Both the position numbers and the translations under genes were made by a program. Below the pieces are notes generated by a model. The model did not search any database and was not told where the DNA came from. It was given only the letters and a program-made list of their open reading frames with translations. Shown here in pieces: positions 7,601-9,990 of a stretch of 9,990 bases of DNA (position 1 is its first letter; the number at the start of each line of letters is the position of its first letter). The stretch lies in contig JBFWSL010000139.1 of assembly GCA_050248375.1 (NCBI GenBank), positions 1-9,990 of the forward strand. Direction: 5' to 3'. The stretch comes from JAYZVT01 sp050248375 (GTDB taxonomy: Bacteria > Pseudomonadota > Alphaproteobacteria > Rhizobiales > Methyloligellaceae).

Positions 7601-7936
7601 CGGAAGCGCCTTGAGCTTCTCCCATTGCTCCCTGTCGTGCGGATCATTGAATTTGCGGGGATCGGCGCCCTTGCCCGGCGCCTTCACCTCGATGAAGCCG
7701 ACGAGCGCCTTGTTCACCGTGACGGCGAAGTCCGGGCGCGTTTTCAGATCGGCCATCGAGGTCTCGCCGACCAGATGAACTGCATTGGCCGGCATTCCGG
7801 AAATCTCGGCGAGGTCCTTGAATAGCGTTTCAAGCGGGCCGCGAAGCTGGTCTTCCGGTGCGCCGGTTATCGCGGGATTGGACAGCTTGGCCTTAGCGGC
7901 CGCGCCGAACTCCGAAATCACCGCCCCCAGCGTCAT
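4601..7936 (-). CDS. Helicase-less nuclease/N6-adenine DNA methylase (type IIG or ISP-like)
   Basis: A protein of about 1111 residues from the ATG at 7936; a GTG at 7942 would add two, and GAGG at 7950-7947 could serve either. Numbered from the ATG, the N-terminal domain has a PD-(D/E)XK nuclease signature, D69 (RPDF) and E83-V-K85 (GFIEVKAPGK), with Q104 as a likely further motif, like HsdR N-termini. A helical linker follows. The methylase core has TGSYYTPPEVV (324-334), motif I DPAVGTG (365-371) for S-adenosylmethionine, and motif IV NPPY (491-494), typical of N6-adenine methylation. The remainder is a long specificity region. Its end (SPLSDI, LLDLLNVLGRLIKLEP) resembles the C-terminal domain of LlaBIII-type ISP enzymes, but the SF2 helicase those carry is absent, as is any separate R, S or helicase gene nearby. 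Roughly 5300-6350 is richer in A/T than the flanks. It probably modifies and may cut DNA. Confidence 0.88.
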   Translation of the reverse strand: MTLGAVISEFGAAAKAKLSNPAITGAPEDQLRGPLETLFKDLAEISGMPANAVHLVGETSMADLKTRPDFAVTVNKALVGFIEVKAPGKGADPRKFNDPHDREQWEKLKALPNLIYTDGNAFSLWRDGEIVETVVALEGDIESSGTKLAAPPSLLPLISDFLRWDPIPPKSAPALARVCARLCRLLRDEVVEEMEQGSESLTALAKDWRKLLFPEADDAQFADGYAQAVTFGLLVARARQIPLKEGIHQAAHALRQTNSLIGTALGLLTDDASNQASLKTSLGTLTRVLDAVDWAAVSKDDPDAWLYFYERFLEVYDNELRKKTGSYYTPPEVVTAMVRLVDEAVRGPLFERSAGFASSDVTVADPAVGTGTFLLGILRQIARTVSEDQGPGAVKGAIEAAAQRIIGFEKQFGPFAVAQLRVMAEMQSLMQSPQDPVPAIPELRLFITDTLGNPFVGVEDWIPLVSQPIAKSRQDANAIKRSQPITVVIGNPPYKEKAEGKGSWVESGSSEADALLKRWMPPTDWSVGTHTKHLRNLYVYFWRWATWKVFGAGLSGSTVVPNRDEEGIVCFITVAGFLNGPGFQKMRDDLRRTCSDIWVIDCSPEGHQPAVSSRIFQAVQQPVCIVLAARQLGKADDTPARVRFRSLQPGNREDKFVALNAISLNDHDWKVCSSDWRAPFLPAAEGAWSIYPALKDLFLYDGSGVMPGRTWIIAPDAQSLKSRWLRLIKENDSEKKEALFHPHLRGGKPGDKHVNKEISRGLAGNEARLAAVADDNSNVIEPIRYGFRTLDRQWIIPDARLINQPNPKLWGIWSPRQVYLTALDAHSPTSGPAITFTNLIPDLHHYKGSFGGRARPLWSNAAATEPNISPTLLEVLADTYNKAVAAEDVMAYLAAVMAHPAFTARFSSDLVQPGLRVPLTADGDLFAEASALGREVVWLHCYGERFADPNAGRPKQAPRLPKDEAPYIPEGGSIPGDHLPQDMDHDASKKRLRIGKGYVENVTQAMWDYEVSGMNVLKQWFSYRRADRSRPIIGDRRPPSPLSDIQPEGWLAEYTTDLLDLLNVLGRLIKLEPAQTDLLNRICDGPLLTKQKLDDAQEAAQAEDAETAGDN

Positions 7937-8049
7937 CAGCACTGCGCCTCATCATTGCGCAGCAGCAGCTCCGCTAAGTATTTCTGGAATATTGCCTGCA
8001 CGGGATTCGGCGCTCCCCCGAGAATCGAAGATGAACCGTAGTTTCGCAT
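7936..8049 (-). CDS. Possible 37-residue ORF translationally coupled to the methylase
   Basis: An ATG at 8049 opens a 37-codon frame ending in a TGA whose last base is the A of the methylase ATG (TGATG, 7938-7934). This is the classic stop-start overlap of coupled genes. The product contains GGAPNPVQAIFQKYLAELLLRND, which has an amphipathic-helix pattern, and its early codons (AAC TAC GGT TCA TCT) are less GC-biased than those of aspS. Against it: no strong Shine-Dalgarno before 8049, tiny size, and the frame is part of a longer antisense open frame running through aspS. It could be a small partner or antitoxin-like peptide, a leader ORF that meters methylase translation, or chance. I do not recognise it. 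Confidence 0.35.
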   Translation of the reverse strand: MRNYGSSSILGGAPNPVQAIFQKYLAELLLRNDEAQC

Positions 8050-8101
8050 GGACCGCTTGTGAAGCGTGCTTAGAAGGAGACAGCGACTACCCACCCCATC
8101 C

Positions 8102-8130
8102 TTGACAAATCGCGCCCTCCATGCGCTTTT
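8102..8130 (+). promoter_or_regulatory. Candidate aspS promoter
   Basis: A perfect -35 hexamer, TTGACA (8102-8107), is followed after 17 bases by GCTTTT (8125-8130), a poor -10. Alphaproteobacterial housekeeping promoters often keep a good -35 and a degenerate -10. The predicted leader is about 70 bases to the aspS ATG. The -35 is seen directly; use as a promoter is inferred. Confidence 0.45.
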
Positions 8131-8140
8131 CCGCCGCGTT

Positions 8141-8191
8141 CGCTCCCGGCTTGCCGGCGAGCGATTCCGACCCCGGAAAGCCCCGGAAATC
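8141..8191 (+). other. Structured aspS leader
   Basis: CGCTCCCGG (8141-8149) pairs with CCGGCGAGCG (8154-8163) around a CTTG loop, with one bulged C. Just after, GATTCCG (8163-8169) can pair with CGGAAATC (8184-8191), also with one bulge. The second stem contains a tandem CCCCGGAAA (8171-8179 and 8181-8189). There is no U-run, so a plain terminator is unlikely. It may affect aspS translation or stability, or be chance pairing in GC-rich DNA. Confidence 0.35.
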
Positions 8192-8208
8192 AAGCGGAAC
8201 AGGCCCAT

Positions 8209-9990
8209 ATGCACGCTTACCGGACCCATAACTGCGGCGCGCTGCGCGAGGACCAGGTCGGCGGGACCGTCCGCCTTTCCGGCTGGGTGCACCGCGTCCG
8301 CGACCATGGCGGGCTGCTGTTCATCGACCTGCGCGACCATTACGGCCTGACCCAGTGCGTCGCCGACCCGGACTCCCCCGTCTTCAAGCAGGCGGAAAAG
8401 GTGAAGGCGGAGTGGGTCATCCGCGTCGACGGCGAGGTGAAGAAGCGCACGCCCGAGACCGTCAACGAGAAGCTGCCCACCGGCCATGTGGAAGTGTTCA
8501 TGACCGGGCTGGAGGTGCTGTCGGAGGCGAAGGAACTGCCGCTGCCGGTGTTCGGAGAGCCGGACTACCCGGAAGACACGCGCCTGACCTACCGCTTCCT
8601 CGACCTGCGGCGCGACACGCTCCACCGCAACGTCATGAAGCGCTCGCAGATCATCTCCGCCATCCGCCGCCGCATGACCGATGCCGGCTTCTTCGAGTTC
8701 CAGACGCCGATCCTGACCGCGTCTTCTCCCGAGGGCGCGCGCGACTTCCTGGTGCCCTCGCGCATCCATCCGGGCAAGTTCTACGCGCTGCCGCAGGCGC
8801 CGCAGCAGTTCAAGCAGCTCATCATGATCGCGGGCTTCGACCGCTACTTCCAGATCGCGCCGTGCTTCCGCGACGAGGACGCCCGTGCCGACCGTTCTCC
8901 CGGCGAGTTCTACCAGCTCGACATCGAGATGAGCTTCGTCACGCAGGAAGACGTGTTCGGCGCCGTGGAGCCGGTGCTGCGCGGCCTGTTCGAGGAGTTC
9001 GCGGACGGCAAGCCGGTGACGCCGGAATTCCCGCGCATCACCTACGCCGACGCGATTGCCAAATACGGCACCGACAAGCCGGACCTGCGTAACCCCATCG
9101 AGATGCAGGACGTGACGGAGCATTTCCGGGGCTCTGGCTTCAAGGTCTTCGCCTCCATGCTGGAGAAGGACGCGAAGAACCGCGTCTGGGCCATCCCGGC
9201 GAAGACCGGCGGCAGCCGCGCCTTCTGCGACCGCATGAACTCATGGGCGCAGGGCGAGGGCCAGCCGGGGCTGGGCTATATCTTCTTCCGCGAGGGCGCG
9301 GGCGCGGGCCCCATCGCCAACAACATCGGGCCGGAGCGCACCGAAGCCATCCGCGCCCAGCTCGGCCTCGCCGACGGCGACGCGGTGTTCTTCGTGGCGG
9401 GCGATCCGAAAAAGTTCGCTGCCTTTGCCGGACAGGCGCGCAGCCGCGCCGGCGAGGAGCTGAAGCTGACCGCGAAGGATCGCTTCGAGTTCTGCTGGAT
9501 CGTGGACTTCCCCATGTTCGAGTGGAACGAGGAGGAGAAGAAGATCGACTTCTCCCACAACCCCTTCTCCATGCCGCAGGGAGGGCTCGAGGCTCTCGAA
9601 AAGGCGAAGTCCAGCGATGACCTGCTGGACATCAAGGCCTTCCAGTACGACATCGTCTGCAACGGCGTTGAGCTGTCGTCCGGCGCCATCCGGAACCACA
9701 AGCCGGAGATCATGAAAAAGGCCTTCGCCATCGCCGGCTATGGCGAGGACGTGCTGGAGGCCAAGTTCGGCGGCATGCTGCGCGCGCTGCAATATGGCGC
9801 GCCGCCCCATGGCGGCATCGCGCCGGGCGTGGACCGCATCGTCATGCTGCTGTGCGGGGAGGAGAACCTGCGCCAGGTGACCATGTTCCCCATGTACCAG
9901 CAGGCGCAGGACCTGCTCATGGGCGCGCCGTCCGAGGTGTCGCCCAGGCAGCTCAAGGAACTGCATATCCGCCTCGCCCTGCCGGAAAAG
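8209..9990 (+). CDS. aspS: Aspartyl-tRNA synthetase, nearly complete
   Basis: 594 residues are visible and the frame is still open at the window edge. The family is about 590-605 residues long, so only a few are missing. The enzyme charges tRNA with aspartate in the cytosol. Residues 1-105 form the OB-fold anticodon-binding domain (SGWVHRVRDHGGLLFIDLRD). The class IIb catalytic core follows, with the QAPQQFKQL loop, motif 2 F220-RDEDARADR, and motif 3 GIAPGVDR with R543. The bacterial GAD insertion lies at about 290-420. H33 in RDHGG corresponds to the His reported for non-discriminating AspRS, which also charges tRNA-Asn for later amidation by GatCAB; this is an inference. The ATG is preceded by a weak GGAACAGG. 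The flanking promoter and leader suggest independent transcription. Confidence 0.98.
   Translation, partial: MHAYRTHNCGALREDQVGGTVRLSGWVHRVRDHGGLLFIDLRDHYGLTQCVADPDSPVFKQAEKVKAEWVIRVDGEVKKRTPETVNEKLPTGHVEVFMTGLEVLSEAKELPLPVFGEPDYPEDTRLTYRFLDLRRDTLHRNVMKRSQIISAIRRRMTDAGFFEFQTPILTASSPEGARDFLVPSRIHPGKFYALPQAPQQFKQLIMIAGFDRYFQIAPCFRDEDARADRSPGEFYQLDIEMSFVTQEDVFGAVEPVLRGLFEEFADGKPVTPEFPRITYADAIAKYGTDKPDLRNPIEMQDVTEHFRGSGFKVFASMLEKDAKNRVWAIPAKTGGSRAFCDRMNSWAQGEGQPGLGYIFFREGAGAGPIANNIGPERTEAIRAQLGLADGDAVFFVAGDPKKFAAFAGQARSRAGEELKLTAKDRFEFCWIVDFPMFEWNEEEKKIDFSHNPFSMPQGGLEALEKAKSSDDLLDIKAFQYDIVCNGVELSSGAIRNHKPEIMKKAFAIAGYGEDVLEAKFGGMLRALQYGAPPHGGIAPGVDRIVMLLCGEENLRQVTMFPMYQQAQDLLMGAPSEVSPRQLKELHIRLALPEK

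Noticed and set aside
4601..7936. Methylase as PglX of BREX or the methylase of DISARM
   Set aside because: None of the required partner genes is nearby, and an N-terminal nuclease motif is not the PglX plan. Partners outside the window cannot be excluded, but the flanks are housekeeping or signalling genes.
8050..9123. Long - strand open frame through aspS
   Set aside because: Antisense to aspS and without domain signs. Only its last 37 codons, outside aspS, are kept as a weak candidate.
1..9990. tRNA, rRNA, CRISPR, insertion sequence or attachment site
   Set aside because: I saw no cloverleaf, repeat-spacer array, transposase or flanking direct repeats. The methylase region has no recognisable ends of a mobile element.

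Overview
The window is dense, GC-rich bacterial DNA with strong G/C third-codon bias. It most likely comes from an alphaproteobacterium. The support is an HWE-family sensor kinase paired with a stand-alone receiver protein, a GGAAC-N16-TGTT promoter of the EcfG (general stress response) type, an AspRS with the alphaproteobacterial motif 2 form (FRDEDARADRSPGEF), and an intergenic palindrome built on CCGGACTTGATCCGG that is typical of this class. Genus cannot be told from the sequence.

Layout. (1) Positions 1-1138: the 3' end of an HWE histidine kinase (+) meets a single-domain response regulator (-) tail to tail, 15 bases apart. The regulator has its own stress-type promoter. (2) Positions 1139-4116: a periplasmic TPR protein fused to a C-terminal cytochrome c domain (-) is divergent from a membrane-bound class III adenylate/guanylate cyclase (+). 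The 149-base gap between them holds one perfect FNR/FixK-type box, spaced as expected to activate the cytochrome gene. (3) Positions 4117-4600: a palindromic repeat and a small conserved-looking acidic protein with two QPxLF motifs. (4) Positions 4601-8049: a nuclease-methyltransferase polypeptide of about 1111 residues, with a PD-(D/E)XK N-terminus, an N6-adenine methylase core and an ISP-like specificity region but no helicase. It is preceded by a possible 37-codon ORF that overlaps its start as TGATG. Part of the specificity region is visibly richer in A/T. (5) Positions 8050-9990: a structured leader and almost all of aspS (aspartyl-tRNA synthetase).

How they may work together. The first half looks like environmental sensing: phosphorelay, general stress response, oxygen/redox control and cyclic nucleotide signalling. 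The methylase is the best candidate for a defence or epigenetic gene; it sits between housekeeping and signalling genes without the usual partner genes. No mobile element, CRISPR array, rRNA or tRNA was recognised.
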